Assembly: GCA_049324115.1 (NCBI GenBank)
Contig: JBMOMN010000034.1
Coordinates: forward strand, 1 to 64,000
Source of the DNA: UBA5796 sp040752455
Lineage (GTDB): Bacteria > Chloroflexota > Anaerolineae > Anaerolineales > Villigracilaceae
Length of the DNA stretch: 64,000 bases
Reading direction: 5' to 3'
The notes under the pieces were generated by a model. The model was not told where the DNA came from and made no database searches. It saw only the letters and a list, made by a program, of their open reading frames with translations. Positions within the stretch are counted from its first letter, which is position 1, and every line of letters starts with the position of its first letter. Positions 24,185-32,150 of this stretch are shown in pieces. A program made the translations under genes and the position numbers.

Positions 24185-25402
24185 CTATTGTTTCCTCTTT
24201 TGCTTTGCCATAGCCCGGTCCCGCACCCGGATGAACCCTTCGGGCAGGGGTTGGGGCGGATTCTTTTTGTGCAACTCGCTGCTGATGTGGTAAGCCATAT
24301 CTTCGAAAAATGCCCCAACCGGGCTGGCCGGGTCCTGGAATACGGGCGGCTTGCCGAAGATCAGAGCCATGACCAGCGCATCTTCCAGATACGGGACGAC
24401 GAAGTCCATCTTCTGTTTCAGGGTGTTTTCGATCTCAGCCCGTTGCAGCCCTTTCCCCTTGAAGGTCCAGTTCAGCACCAGTTTGACTTTCTCGCCGGGG
24501 TAATCCAGTTCCTTGAAAACGTCCAAGGCGATGCTCGCCAGGCGGACTGCGGCCAGTTCGGGGGAGAGAACCAGGTAAATGGTATCCGCCTCGTCCAGCA
24601 CCGCCAGCGTCACCGTGGTGAAATCGTGCGGCAGGTCAAGGATGACGTAATCGTTTTGCTGGCGCAGGATGTTCAAAGCCTGGACTGCCTGTTCGCCTGT
24701 CAGCAGTTCCGCTTCCTGTGGCCGCCTGGGCGCTGCCAGTACCTGTACGCCCGAGTCGTGCTTCAACAGTATCCGGTTGACCACATCCTGTTCGATTTCA
24801 TCCGCGGCGATGGATACCAGGTCGCTCCAGCTATTTCGGAGCGGCAGGTCGAGCATCAGGGCGCTCATTCCGTTGAGCAGGGCCAGGTCCACCAACGCTA
24901 CCGGCCTCGTCCACACCTGGGCAAGCCCGACGGACAGGTTGGTCGCCAGGCTGGAGACACCGACGCCGCCGCGCAGCGAAAAGAACGCTTTGACATTTCC
25001 TTGCGCGTGTTCAGTCTGCTGGACTTGCAAGCTCGCCCGTCGCAATAGAACCTTGATGCGCGCCAGGAGTTCCTGGGGCTGGAAGGGCTTGGCGATGAAA
25101 TCATCCGCGCCGGCGTCGAACGCTTTCAGCCTTTCGTCAAGCTCGCTCAACGCGGTCAGGATGATGATCGGGAGGTGGGCCGTATCCGGCCTGCTCCGCA
25201 AACGACGGCACAGCTCATACCCGTCCATGTCCGGCATCATCACATCCAGGATGGCTAATTCCGGCGCGGCCGGCCCAATCCTGGACAGGGCCTGTTCGGC
25301 GTTCGTGGCTGTAACGGCCTCGTACCCTTCCTTGCCAAGCAGGGCCGAGACCATCTTCAGATTCATCTCGCTATCATCTACGACAAAAATCCTGGTCGTC
25401 AT
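24185..25402 (-). CDS. response regulator with CpaE/MinD-like ATPase domain
   Basis: The 405-residue protein joins a receiver domain (1-120; phospho-acceptor Asp53 in ILDVMMPDMDG, Lys in KPFQP) to a SIMIBI/MinD-like ATPase (about 138-370). The deviant Walker A reads RGGVGVSSLATN, lacking the signature lysines as in CpaE proteins that position Flp/Tad pili. DLPHDF and a TFKGKG segment follow. It could link a phosphorelay to localisation of a surface machine. No Tad pilus genes are in the window. An AGAAAGG ribosome site precedes the ATG. The C-terminal tail is Lys/Arg-rich. Confidence 0.85.
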   Translation of the reverse strand: MTTRIFVVDDSEMNLKMVSALLGKEGYEAVTATNAEQALSRIGPAAPELAILDVMMPDMDGYELCRRLRSRPDTAHLPIIILTALSELDERLKAFDAGADDFIAKPFQPQELLARIKVLLRRASLQVQQTEHAQGNVKAFFSLRGGVGVSSLATNLSVGLAQVWTRPVALVDLALLNGMSALMLDLPLRNSWSDLVSIAADEIEQDVVNRILLKHDSGVQVLAAPRRPQEAELLTGEQAVQALNILRQQNDYVILDLPHDFTTVTLAVLDEADTIYLVLSPELAAVRLASIALDVFKELDYPGEKVKLVLNWTFKGKGLQRAEIENTLKQKMDFVVPYLEDALVMALIFGKPPVFQDPASPVGAFFEDMAYHISSELHKKNPPQPLPEGFIRVRDRAMAKQKRKQ

Positions 25403-25455
25403 GGAAAACCTTTCTGTACTTTTCTACCGGACAGATTTTTGAAAAAACCTTTTTT

Positions 25456-25564
25456 CAACGCGAATTTCGCGGATTTGGCGAATACCCTGGCGGGTACAAC
25501 GTGACGCGGATGTTTTTGAAAAAAGAATTCGCGAAATTTGCTTCATCCGCGTAATTCGCGTTAA
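25456..25564. repeat. palindromic repeat, family C
   Basis: CAACGCGAATTTCGCGGAT and ATCCGCGTAATTCGCGTTAA are inverted arms about 90 nt apart, in the intergenic region between the CpaE-like gene and the diguanylate cyclase operon. Confidence 0.7.
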
Positions 25565-25688
25565 GGTTTTTGGTTTTGTCCGGTAACAAATCTGTACAAT
25601 GATTATAGCAAACGGGAACAATGTTGGTTCCTTGCAATCTTATGAACCTCAGGCCGATTAACACTTTTGCAATGTCATTAAATTCCAA

Positions 25689-25717
25689 TTGGAATGCCGC
25701 TGTATTTCACCTATAAT
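25689..25717 (+). promoter_or_regulatory. sigma-70 promoter of the signalling operon
   Basis: TTGGAA and TATAAT are separated by exactly 17 nt. The perfect palindrome ATTCCAATTGGAAT overlaps the -35 box and could be an operator. Transcription would start near 25724, leaving a leader of about 190 nt before the ATG at 25912. Confidence 0.6.
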
Positions 25718-25801
25718 GTCAGCAAGACAATGACCATTCCAAACAGGAAAGTGCCGGATCAGTCAGATCAAGAAATCGGTTGAAAAATCTTGTAACCACT
25801 C

Positions 25802-25854
25802 CGCGCTCTGGTTGCCATTCTCGGTAAGGGGATGTCACTTGGAGCGCGTTTTTT
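25802..25854 (+). terminator. leader terminator/attenuator upstream of the diguanylate cyclase
   Basis: CGCGCTC (25802-25808) pairs with GAGCGCG (25842-25848) and is followed by six T. It lies inside the predicted 5' leader, 58 nt before the coding start, so it could attenuate the operon. I do not recognise an aptamer in the leader. Confidence 0.55.
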
Positions 25855-25911
25855 ATAACCGTTTTCGAAGGCTGCCACGTTAAACCTGCCTGATCGAATA
25901 GTGATGCGAAT

Positions 25912-26838
25912 ATGTCCAGGATACTGATCGTTGACGATGATCCCCTCGAACGAATGATCGTGGAAAAGGTGTTGAAGCGCAACAACCACGAAGTCATCGC
26001 GGCCAATAACGGGGTGGAGGCGTGGAAACACATCCGGGATAACCCGGTCCGGTTTGTGATCACGGATTGGATGATGGCCGAAATGGACGGCCTGGCGCTG
26101 ATCGAAAAAGTGAGGCAAGCGAATTTTCCCCATTATATTTACATGATCCTCTTGACGGCCAAAGATAACATTGCCGACATCGTGACCGGGCTGAACGCCG
26201 GCGCGGACGATTACCTGACCAAACCTTTCGATCCCCTCGAACTCCAGGCGCGCATCATGGTCGGGGAGCGCATCCTCATGCTGGAAGACTCGCTCCGGCA
26301 GACTCGCGACCAGTTGGAACACCAGGCCTTGCACGACAACCTGACCGGCCTCATGAACCGGGCCGCAATTTACAAGTACATCCAGCTCGAACTGGAAAAA
26401 GCCCGCCGCACCTCCATGCCGTTCAGCATCATTTTCCTGGACATTGACGACTTCAAACAAGTCAACGACCAGTTCGGGCACATGACCGGCGATTTCCTCC
26501 TGAAAGCCTTTGCCGATGTCCTTCGCTCCCGCTGCCGCCCTTATGACGGCCTGGGGAGGTGGGCCGGGGATGAATTCATCGTTGCCCTGCCGAATACCAC
26601 CTCCGAAAATGCCGTAAAGGTAGCCAACCGGATCCTTGACAGCGTCCATCAGATCCAGGTGGTGCCCTCCTTTGAGGCGGATTTCCGGGTCGGGATCAGC
26701 GCCGGGATCGCCACAGTCGCCTCCATCCCCGCAGCGGACCGGCTGCTGGAGCAATTGATCCAGTGCGCCGACGAAGCCCTCTATCGGGCGAAGGAGGCCG
26801 GCAAGAACCGGGTCGAAGCCAACCGGCTTGATATGTGA
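25912..26838 (+). CDS. response regulator diguanylate cyclase (REC-GGDEF)
   Basis: The 308-residue protein has a receiver domain (1-120; acceptor Asp52 in TDWMMAEMDG) and a GGDEF domain (about 145-305; LTGLMNRAA, FLDIDDFKQVND, then WAGDEF at 217-222). The signature is AGDEF rather than GGDEF, a variant compatible with activity in known cyclases. It would make c-di-GMP from two GTP when phosphorylated. It heads a run with the hybrid kinase (19-nt gap) and the HPt protein (18-nt gap), so a phosphorelay to Asp52 is likely. I see no RxxD inhibitory site at the expected position. Confidence 0.88.
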   Translation: MSRILIVDDDPLERMIVEKVLKRNNHEVIAANNGVEAWKHIRDNPVRFVITDWMMAEMDGLALIEKVRQANFPHYIYMILLTAKDNIADIVTGLNAGADDYLTKPFDPLELQARIMVGERILMLEDSLRQTRDQLEHQALHDNLTGLMNRAAIYKYIQLELEKARRTSMPFSIIFLDIDDFKQVNDQFGHMTGDFLLKAFADVLRSRCRPYDGLGRWAGDEFIVALPNTTSENAVKVANRILDSVHQIQVVPSFEADFRVGISAGIATVASIPAADRLLEQLIQCADEALYRAKEAGKNRVEANRLDM

Positions 26839-26856
26839 GCCTTAAGGAACAACCAA

Positions 26857-29601
26857 ATGAAAGAAAAAATTATCAACTCCAAACACGCAACCCGTTTCGG
26901 TCTGTTGGGCTGGGGTTTAGGCTGCTTGTTTCCCATCTTCGCCACCTTTATAGATCTCTGGGGACGAGGCTTGCCGGTGACTTTTGGAAGTATCGTCTTT
27001 GTCCACCGCAGCAGCCCCTTATTGCTCATCATTGACACAGCGCCATTTTTCCTGGGATTCCTCGCCTGGCTGGCCGGGTCACGCCAGGACCGTCTGCAAT
27101 CCATCCGGGAGAACCTGGAAGAAATGGTTGCGGACCGCACCCGGGAAGTTGACCGCGCCTACAAGACCCAGATCATCATGACCTCCCTGATAAGCCTTTC
27201 CCTCGAAAGCATGTCGCTGGAAGAAATGCTGAAACAGGCCCTGGAAACCCTCCTGGTCATCCCCTGGCTGCCACCCGAACCCGCCGGCGGGATCTTCCTG
27301 GCTGATGAACCATCCAGGATGCTCCGGTTGGTCGCCTCGCGCGGCATGCCCGCCGAATTGACCCGCCTCTGCGCCCGCGTCCCTTACGGCTACTGCCTGT
27401 GCGGACGCGCCGCATCCAGCCGGAAGGTCGAATTCGCCAACTGCTCCGAGGCGGAACACGAGACCCAGGTCAGCGGCCAAATCAGCGGAATGAAATCCCA
27501 CAGCCATTACAGTGTCCCGATCATTTACGAACAGGAATTGCTCGGCGTTTTCGCCCTGTACACCGGGGAAGGCCACCGGAAAGACGTGCGTGAAATCGCG
27601 TTCCTGGAGGCGGTTGCCAGCACGCTGGCCAGCATCGTCATCCACAGGAAAGCTGCGATGGAGATCAAGCGCCAAAAACAATATTTCGAAACGCTGGTCG
27701 GGAACAGCCCCGTGGCCATTGTCACGCTGGACAATGCCCATAACGTGCTCGCCTGCAACCCGGCTTTCGAAAAACTCTACGGGTACAGGGAGGAGGAACT
27801 GGTCGGCAAATTGCTGGACCCTTTCATAACCACAGAAGAATCGAGAGTCCAGGCCGCCCAATACACCCAGGACGTGCAAAACGGGAAGCTGGTCCATGGG
27901 CTGGCCAGGCGGCGCTGCAAGAACGGGGACATGGTTGATGTGCAGGTCTTCGGCGTCCCCGTGATCGTGGACGGCGTGCAGGTGGGCATCCTGGCGCTGT
28001 ATCACGACATCACGAAACTCCTGGAGGCCCAGCATCGGGCGGAAGCCGCCGCCCAGGCCAAGGCCGAATTCCTGGCGAACATGAGTCACGAGATCCGCAC
28101 GCCGCTCAACGCGGTCATCGGGATGACCGGGCTGCTGTTGGATACGCCGCTCAACAAAGAGCAGCACGAATTCGTCGAGACCATCCGCACCAGTGGGGAT
28201 ACCTTGCTGGCCGTGATCAACGACATCCTTGATTTCTCGAAGATCGAGGCCGGCAAGATGGTCATGGAGCAGCAGCCCTTCTATCTCAACGCCTGCGTCG
28301 AATCAGCCCTCGACCTGCTGGCCCCGAAAGCGGTCGAGAAGGGCCTCGAACTGGCTTATATCCTCCACGAGAATACCCCCAATAAATTGCTGGGCGACGT
28401 GACCCGCCTGCGTCAGGTGCTGGTCAACCTGCTGGGCAACGCGGTCAAATTCACCGAAAAGGGCGAGATCGTGGTGGACGTTTCCTCGAAAGACCTGGAA
28501 ATGGGAAAATATGAGATCCTGTTTGCAGTCCGGGATACCGGCATCGGCATCCCCAAAGAACGCATGGACAGGCTGTTCCAGGCTTTTTCGCAGGTCGATT
28601 CGTCCACCACGCGGCGCTTCGGCGGGACCGGGCTGGGCCTTTCGATCAGCCGCAGCCTGGTCAAAATGATGGGCGGCGAGATCTGGGCCGAGAGCGAACC
28701 GGGCAAAGGTTCGACCTTCTTCTTCACGATCAAGGCTGCCAAAGCCCCCGTGACGACCCATTTCCAGCCGAGCGGCGCCCAACCCGACCTCCAGAACCGG
28801 CCCTTGCTGATCGTGGACGACAACGCCACCAACCGCCTGATCGTCTCCCGGCAGACGACCTCCTGGGGGATGAGGCCGCAGGCCGTCTCATCCGGGAAGG
28901 AGGCGCTCGCGCTGCTTGAACAGGACCAGGCTTTCGATGCCATCGTCCTGGATATGCAGATGCCCGAAATGGACGGCCTGATGCTTGCCAGGGCGATCCG
29001 TCAGCTGCCCAATTGCGCCGATTTGCCCCTGATCATGCTCACCTCGCTGGGGTTCCGCCCCGAAAGCCAGGACGCTGCCCGGTTTGCCGCCTTCCTGACC
29101 AAGCCGATCAAACCGTCGGTCTTGTTCGAGACGCTGTTGTCCATCCTGACCGACCGGCCGCGGGCCGTCCCGGTCAAACAAAAAGCCCTGGCGATTGACC
29201 ATAACCTGGGCGAACGCCACCCGCTGCGCATCCTGCTGGCCGAGGACAATGCTGTCAATCAAAAAGTGGCGGTCAGTATCCTCCAGCGCATGGGATACCG
29301 GCCGGATGTGGCTGCCAACGGCCTGGAAGTGCTCGAAGCCCTGCGCCGCCAGGACTATGACGTGATCCTGCTCGACATGCAAATGCCCGAAATGGACGGG
29401 GAGGAGGCCGCCCGGCACATCCAGGAGCTTTGGCCGCCGGAAAAACGCCCGCGCCTGGTCGCCATGACCGCCAACGCTCTGGAAGGCGACCGCGAACATT
29501 ACCTGGCCCTGGGTCTGGACGATTACGTCAGCAAGCCGATCCGGGTCAATGAGCTTGAGAAAACGCTTCAAGCCTCACGTCCGCTTGGGAAACCCGGCTA
29601 A
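26857..29601 (+). CDS. hybrid sensor histidine kinase (TM-GAF-PAS-HisKA-HATPase-REC-REC)
   Basis: The 914-residue protein has two N-terminal membrane segments (about 14-35 and 50-72), a GAF domain (about 105-270), a PAS domain (about 280-385), a HisKA domain with His411 in MSHEIRTPLNAV, an HATPase domain (NLLGNAVKF, DTGIGIPKE, GTGLGLSI) and two receivers with acceptors Asp699 and Asp840 (each in LDMQMPEMDG). The membrane part has almost no external loop, so the GAF/PAS domains probably sense an internal signal. Domain order fits the BarA/ArcB class but without a fused HPt, which is supplied by the next gene. Confidence 0.92.
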   Translation: MKEKIINSKHATRFGLLGWGLGCLFPIFATFIDLWGRGLPVTFGSIVFVHRSSPLLLIIDTAPFFLGFLAWLAGSRQDRLQSIRENLEEMVADRTREVDRAYKTQIIMTSLISLSLESMSLEEMLKQALETLLVIPWLPPEPAGGIFLADEPSRMLRLVASRGMPAELTRLCARVPYGYCLCGRAASSRKVEFANCSEAEHETQVSGQISGMKSHSHYSVPIIYEQELLGVFALYTGEGHRKDVREIAFLEAVASTLASIVIHRKAAMEIKRQKQYFETLVGNSPVAIVTLDNAHNVLACNPAFEKLYGYREEELVGKLLDPFITTEESRVQAAQYTQDVQNGKLVHGLARRRCKNGDMVDVQVFGVPVIVDGVQVGILALYHDITKLLEAQHRAEAAAQAKAEFLANMSHEIRTPLNAVIGMTGLLLDTPLNKEQHEFVETIRTSGDTLLAVINDILDFSKIEAGKMVMEQQPFYLNACVESALDLLAPKAVEKGLELAYILHENTPNKLLGDVTRLRQVLVNLLGNAVKFTEKGEIVVDVSSKDLEMGKYEILFAVRDTGIGIPKERMDRLFQAFSQVDSSTTRRFGGTGLGLSISRSLVKMMGGEIWAESEPGKGSTFFFTIKAAKAPVTTHFQPSGAQPDLQNRPLLIVDDNATNRLIVSRQTTSWGMRPQAVSSGKEALALLEQDQAFDAIVLDMQMPEMDGLMLARAIRQLPNCADLPLIMLTSLGFRPESQDAARFAAFLTKPIKPSVLFETLLSILTDRPRAVPVKQKALAIDHNLGERHPLRILLAEDNAVNQKVAVSILQRMGYRPDVAANGLEVLEALRRQDYDVILLDMQMPEMDGEEAARHIQELWPPEKRPRLVAMTANALEGDREHYLALGLDDYVSKPIRVNELEKTLQASRPLGKPG

Positions 29602-29618
29602 ATTTTACAGGAGTTACC

Positions 29619-29960
29619 ATGAGTCTTGATCTATCCATCCTCAATTCGTATCGCGAGTATATGGGCGAAGACGCCGATACCTTCATTCAGGAGATCATTG
29701 ATGCGTTCTGTACAGGCGCGCCGCTGCTGCTCGACACCCTGGAAAAATCGCTCGCCAAAGACGATGCGGAGGCTTTCGTCCGGGCGGCCCATACGCTCAA
29801 ATCCAATTGCGCCACCGTCGGCGCGACCGAGTTGACCGCCTTGTGCGCTGGAATGGAGCAGGAAGGTAAAGTCGGGGATATTCAAAACCTGGGCGACAAG
29901 GTATCCCAGGCCAGGGATGAACTGACGCGGGTGCTGGCCCTTTTGAAAAAACAGGGGTAA
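29619..29960 (+). CDS. histidine phosphotransfer (HPt) protein
   Basis: The 113-residue helical protein has the HPt motif RAAHTLKSNCATVGA with phospho-acceptor His58. It lies 18 nt after the hybrid kinase, with an ACAGGAG ribosome site. By family knowledge it would carry phosphate from the kinase receiver (Asp699 or Asp840) to a response regulator. The two in the neighbourhood are the diguanylate cyclase (Asp52) and the CpaE-like protein (Asp53). Confidence 0.9.
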   Translation: MSLDLSILNSYREYMGEDADTFIQEIIDAFCTGAPLLLDTLEKSLAKDDAEAFVRAAHTLKSNCATVGATELTALCAGMEQEGKVGDIQNLGDKVSQARDELTRVLALLKKQG

Positions 29961-29971
29961 CCGGGGGATGC

Positions 29972-29993
29972 GGCGGCCTTGGTACCGCCTTTT
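29972..29993 (+). terminator. intrinsic terminator after the HPt gene
   Basis: GGCGG (29972-29976) pairs with CCGCC (29985-29989) and is followed by TTTT, 11 nt after the HPt stop codon. Confidence 0.55.
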
Positions 29994-30104
29994 CAGACAA
30001 ACCCGCTGGCGGCTCTGCCCGGACTCGCCAGCGAGTCCACCCAGAAAGTGCCTGAAAAGTTTGCGCGTTCACCACGAAGACGCGAAGTCACAAAGACCCA
30101 ATGA

Positions 30105-30129
30105 TAGGGCAAATTGCCAATTTGCCCTA
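30105..30129. repeat. perfect hairpin upstream of the upp promoter
   Basis: TAGGGCAAATTG and CAATTTGCCCTA are perfect 12-nt inverted arms around one base, just before the shared promoter module. It could end upstream transcription or bind a dimeric regulator. Confidence 0.5.
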
Positions 30130-30140
30130 CGTTCCTAAAA

Positions 30141-30170
30141 AGCGCAATTTGTGACCGCCCTGGGTATAAT
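30141..30170 (+). promoter_or_regulatory. promoter module, copy 2 (upp promoter)
   Basis: These 30 bases are identical to the minus-strand sequence 4304-4275 upstream of the glycosyltransferase gene. They end in TATAAT. Here the leader is about 18 nt and contains a CAGGAGG ribosome site, unlike the leaderless arrangement at the other copy. Confidence 0.6.
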
Positions 30171-30194
30171 TAGGCAACCCAAACAGGAGGCCTT

Positions 30195-30821
30195 ATGTCC
30201 AACATCCATGCATCCACCCACCCGCTGGTTGCGCACAAATTATCCCGCTTGCGCGATAAAAATACCAACCCCAAAAAATTCCGTGAACTGGTGCGCGAGA
30301 TCGCCGCACTGCTGGCTTACGAAGCTACCGCTGACCTGCAAACCGTCCCGCGCCCGCTCGAAACCCCGCTGGCCTCCCTCGTTGGGGCCGAACTCCAGGA
30401 GAAGATCGGCCTGGTGCCCATCCTGCGCGCCGGGTTGGGGATGGTCGAGGGTTTCTGGGAACTGATGCCCAGCGCCGAAGTCTGGCACATCGGACTGTAC
30501 CGCGACGAAAAGACCCTCAAGCCTGTGGAATATTACAACAAGTTGCCCGTCGAGCCGACCGTATCCGTTTGCATCATCCTGGACCCGATGCTGGCTACCG
30601 GCGGTTCGGCCACTGCCACCGCTGACGTGTTGAAGCGCTGGGGCGTGAAGAAGATCAAATTCGTCGGGCTGATCGCCGCCCCGGAGGGCATCCGTGCCAT
30701 GCAGACCGCCCATCCCGACATCCCGATCTACATCGCCGCCATTGACGACCACCTCAACGACCACGCCTACATCGTCCCCGGCCTGGGTGACGCCGGCGAC
30801 CGGCAGTTTGGGACGGGGTAA
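30195..30821 (+). CDS. upp: uracil phosphoribosyltransferase
   Basis: The 208-residue protein matches bacterial UPRT in length and motifs: HPLVAHKLSRLRD at the N-terminus, ILRAGLGMVEG, the PRPP-binding LDPMLATGGSA, and the C-terminal uracil-binding YIVPGLGDAGDRQFGT. It makes UMP from uracil and PRPP in pyrimidine salvage. The CAGGAGG ribosome site is strong. The stop overlaps the alcohol dehydrogenase start by one base (TAATG), so the two are co-transcribed although their functions are not obviously linked. Confidence 0.95.
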   Translation: MSNIHASTHPLVAHKLSRLRDKNTNPKKFRELVREIAALLAYEATADLQTVPRPLETPLASLVGAELQEKIGLVPILRAGLGMVEGFWELMPSAEVWHIGLYRDEKTLKPVEYYNKLPVEPTVSVCIILDPMLATGGSATATADVLKRWGVKKIKFVGLIAAPEGIRAMQTAHPDIPIYIAAIDDHLNDHAYIVPGLGDAGDRQFGTG

Positions 30822-31900
30822 TGAAAGCCATGCTCCTGCGCGGGATCGCCCCGCTTGCTCAAAACCCCAATCCCCTCAGCCTCGAAGACCTCCCCGAACC
30901 GGAACCGAATGACGGCGAAATCCTGATCCGCGTCTCGGCCTGCGGCGTCTGCCACACCGAACTGGACGAGATCGAAGGCCGCACCCCGCCGCCAACCCTG
31001 CCGGTCGTGCCGGGGCATCAGGTGGTAGGCGTGGTCGAGCGGATCGGAGTCCAACGTCACCCGGCGTTGGGCCTTTCCGGTGACATCCAAAGTCAGGAGA
31101 CTTTGGACTCCGTTATCAAACCCGGCGACCGGGTCGGCGTGGCCTGGATCTTCTCGGCCTGCGGCGAATGTGGGCACTGCCTGGCCGGGGATGAGAACCT
31201 GTGCGCCCAATTCCTCGCCACCGGGCGGGACACAAACGGCGGCTACGCCCAGTACATGACCGTCCCGGCTGCCTTTGCCCACCCCATCCCCGCCGCCCTC
31301 CCGGACGCCGAAGCCGCCCCCCTGCTCTGCGCCGGGGCCATTGGCTACCGCTCCCTGCGCCTCGCCAACCTGACCGATGGGCGTCCGCTCGGCCTGGTGG
31401 GCTTCGGCGGCTCGAACCACCTCGTGCTCAAGATGGCGCAGCATCTCTATCCCAATTCGGAGGTCTACGTCTTCAGCCGCAACCCGAACGAGCAGGATTT
31501 TGCCCGTTCCCTGGGCGCGGCCTGGGCTGGCGGGATCAGCGACCTCGCGCCCCGCAAGTTGTCCGCCGTGATCGAAACGACTCCCGTCTGGAAGCCGGTC
31601 GTTGAGGCGCTGAAAAATCTCGATAGCGGAGGCAGGCTGGTCGTCAACGCCATCCGCAAGGAAGAAAGCGACAAAGACGCCCTGCTCGACCTCGACTACC
31701 CCTCCCACCTGTGGATGGAAAAAGAGATCAAATCCGTCGCCAACGTCACCCGCCGTGACGTGCGCGGCTTGCTGCAACTGGCCGCCGAAACCGGCCTCCG
31801 CCCCGAGATCGAAGAATTCCCCCTGGCCGACGCCAACCGTGCCCTGCTCGAACTGCGCCAGGGCAAGATCCGCGGCGCAAAGGTCCTGCGCGTGGATTAA
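30821..31900 (+). CDS. zinc-dependent alcohol dehydrogenase with in-frame palindromic insertion
   Basis: The 359-residue protein is a medium-chain zinc ADH: catalytic zinc ligands Cys44 and His66 (GHQVVG), structural zinc cysteines at 114, 117, 120 and 128, and a GFGGSNH nucleotide-binding turn. It resembles propanol-preferring ADHs that reduce aldehydes with NAD(P)H. Between IERIG-type and PGDRVGVAW strands, where family members usually have about five residues, residues 76-97 are translated from a palindromic repeat (31046-31111). The insertion keeps the frame and lies in a surface loop between the catalytic and structural zinc regions. Confidence 0.88.
   Translation: MKAMLLRGIAPLAQNPNPLSLEDLPEPEPNDGEILIRVSACGVCHTELDEIEGRTPPPTLPVVPGHQVVGVVERIGVQRHPALGLSGDIQSQETLDSVIKPGDRVGVAWIFSACGECGHCLAGDENLCAQFLATGRDTNGGYAQYMTVPAAFAHPIPAALPDAEAAPLLCAGAIGYRSLRLANLTDGRPLGLVGFGGSNHLVLKMAQHLYPNSEVYVFSRNPNEQDFARSLGAAWAGGISDLAPRKLSAVIETTPVWKPVVEALKNLDSGGRLVVNAIRKEESDKDALLDLDYPSHLWMEKEIKSVANVTRRDVRGLLQLAAETGLRPEIEEFPLADANRALLELRQGKIRGAKVLRVD
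31046..31111. repeat. palindromic element inside the alcohol dehydrogenase gene
   Basis: Outer arms GGAGTCCAA and TTGGACTCC enclose two smaller hairpins, CCAACG/CGTTGG and CCAAAGTC/GACTTTGG. The 66-nt block is a multiple of three and contains no stop in the gene's frame. Confidence 0.75.
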
Positions 31901-31935
31901 AACGTTTGTGTCCAAATCCGTCTCTCCGCTCCTTT

Positions 31936-32150
31936 ATCCGTGACTCCCCTCCGCTTATCCGCTTCAAAATCCGTTGCCCAATCCGTTGCCCAATCCGCCG
32001 CCCAAATCCGTGACCCCCATCCGCTTATCCGCTTCAAAATCCGCTGCTCAATCCGTTGCCCAATCCGCTGCCCAAATCCGTGACTCCCATCCGCTTATCC
32101 GCTTCAAAATCCGTTGCCAAATCCGTTGCCAAATCCGCTGCCAAATCCGC
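31936..32150. repeat. 70-bp tandem repeat (about 2.6 copies) followed by 12-bp repeats
   Basis: The unit beginning ATCCGTGACTCCC recurs at 31936, 32006 and 32076, exactly 70 nt apart, with few differences. It is followed by four copies of a 12-nt unit AAATCCGYTGCC. The whole tract is built of ATCCG-containing words. It separates the ADH gene from the flavoprotein and supplies the latter's N-terminal codons. There are no unique spacers, so it is not a CRISPR array. Confidence 0.85.

Noticed and set aside
31936..32116. Possible CRISPR array
   Set aside because: The 70-bp units are direct tandem repeats without unique spacers, and no cas gene is nearby.
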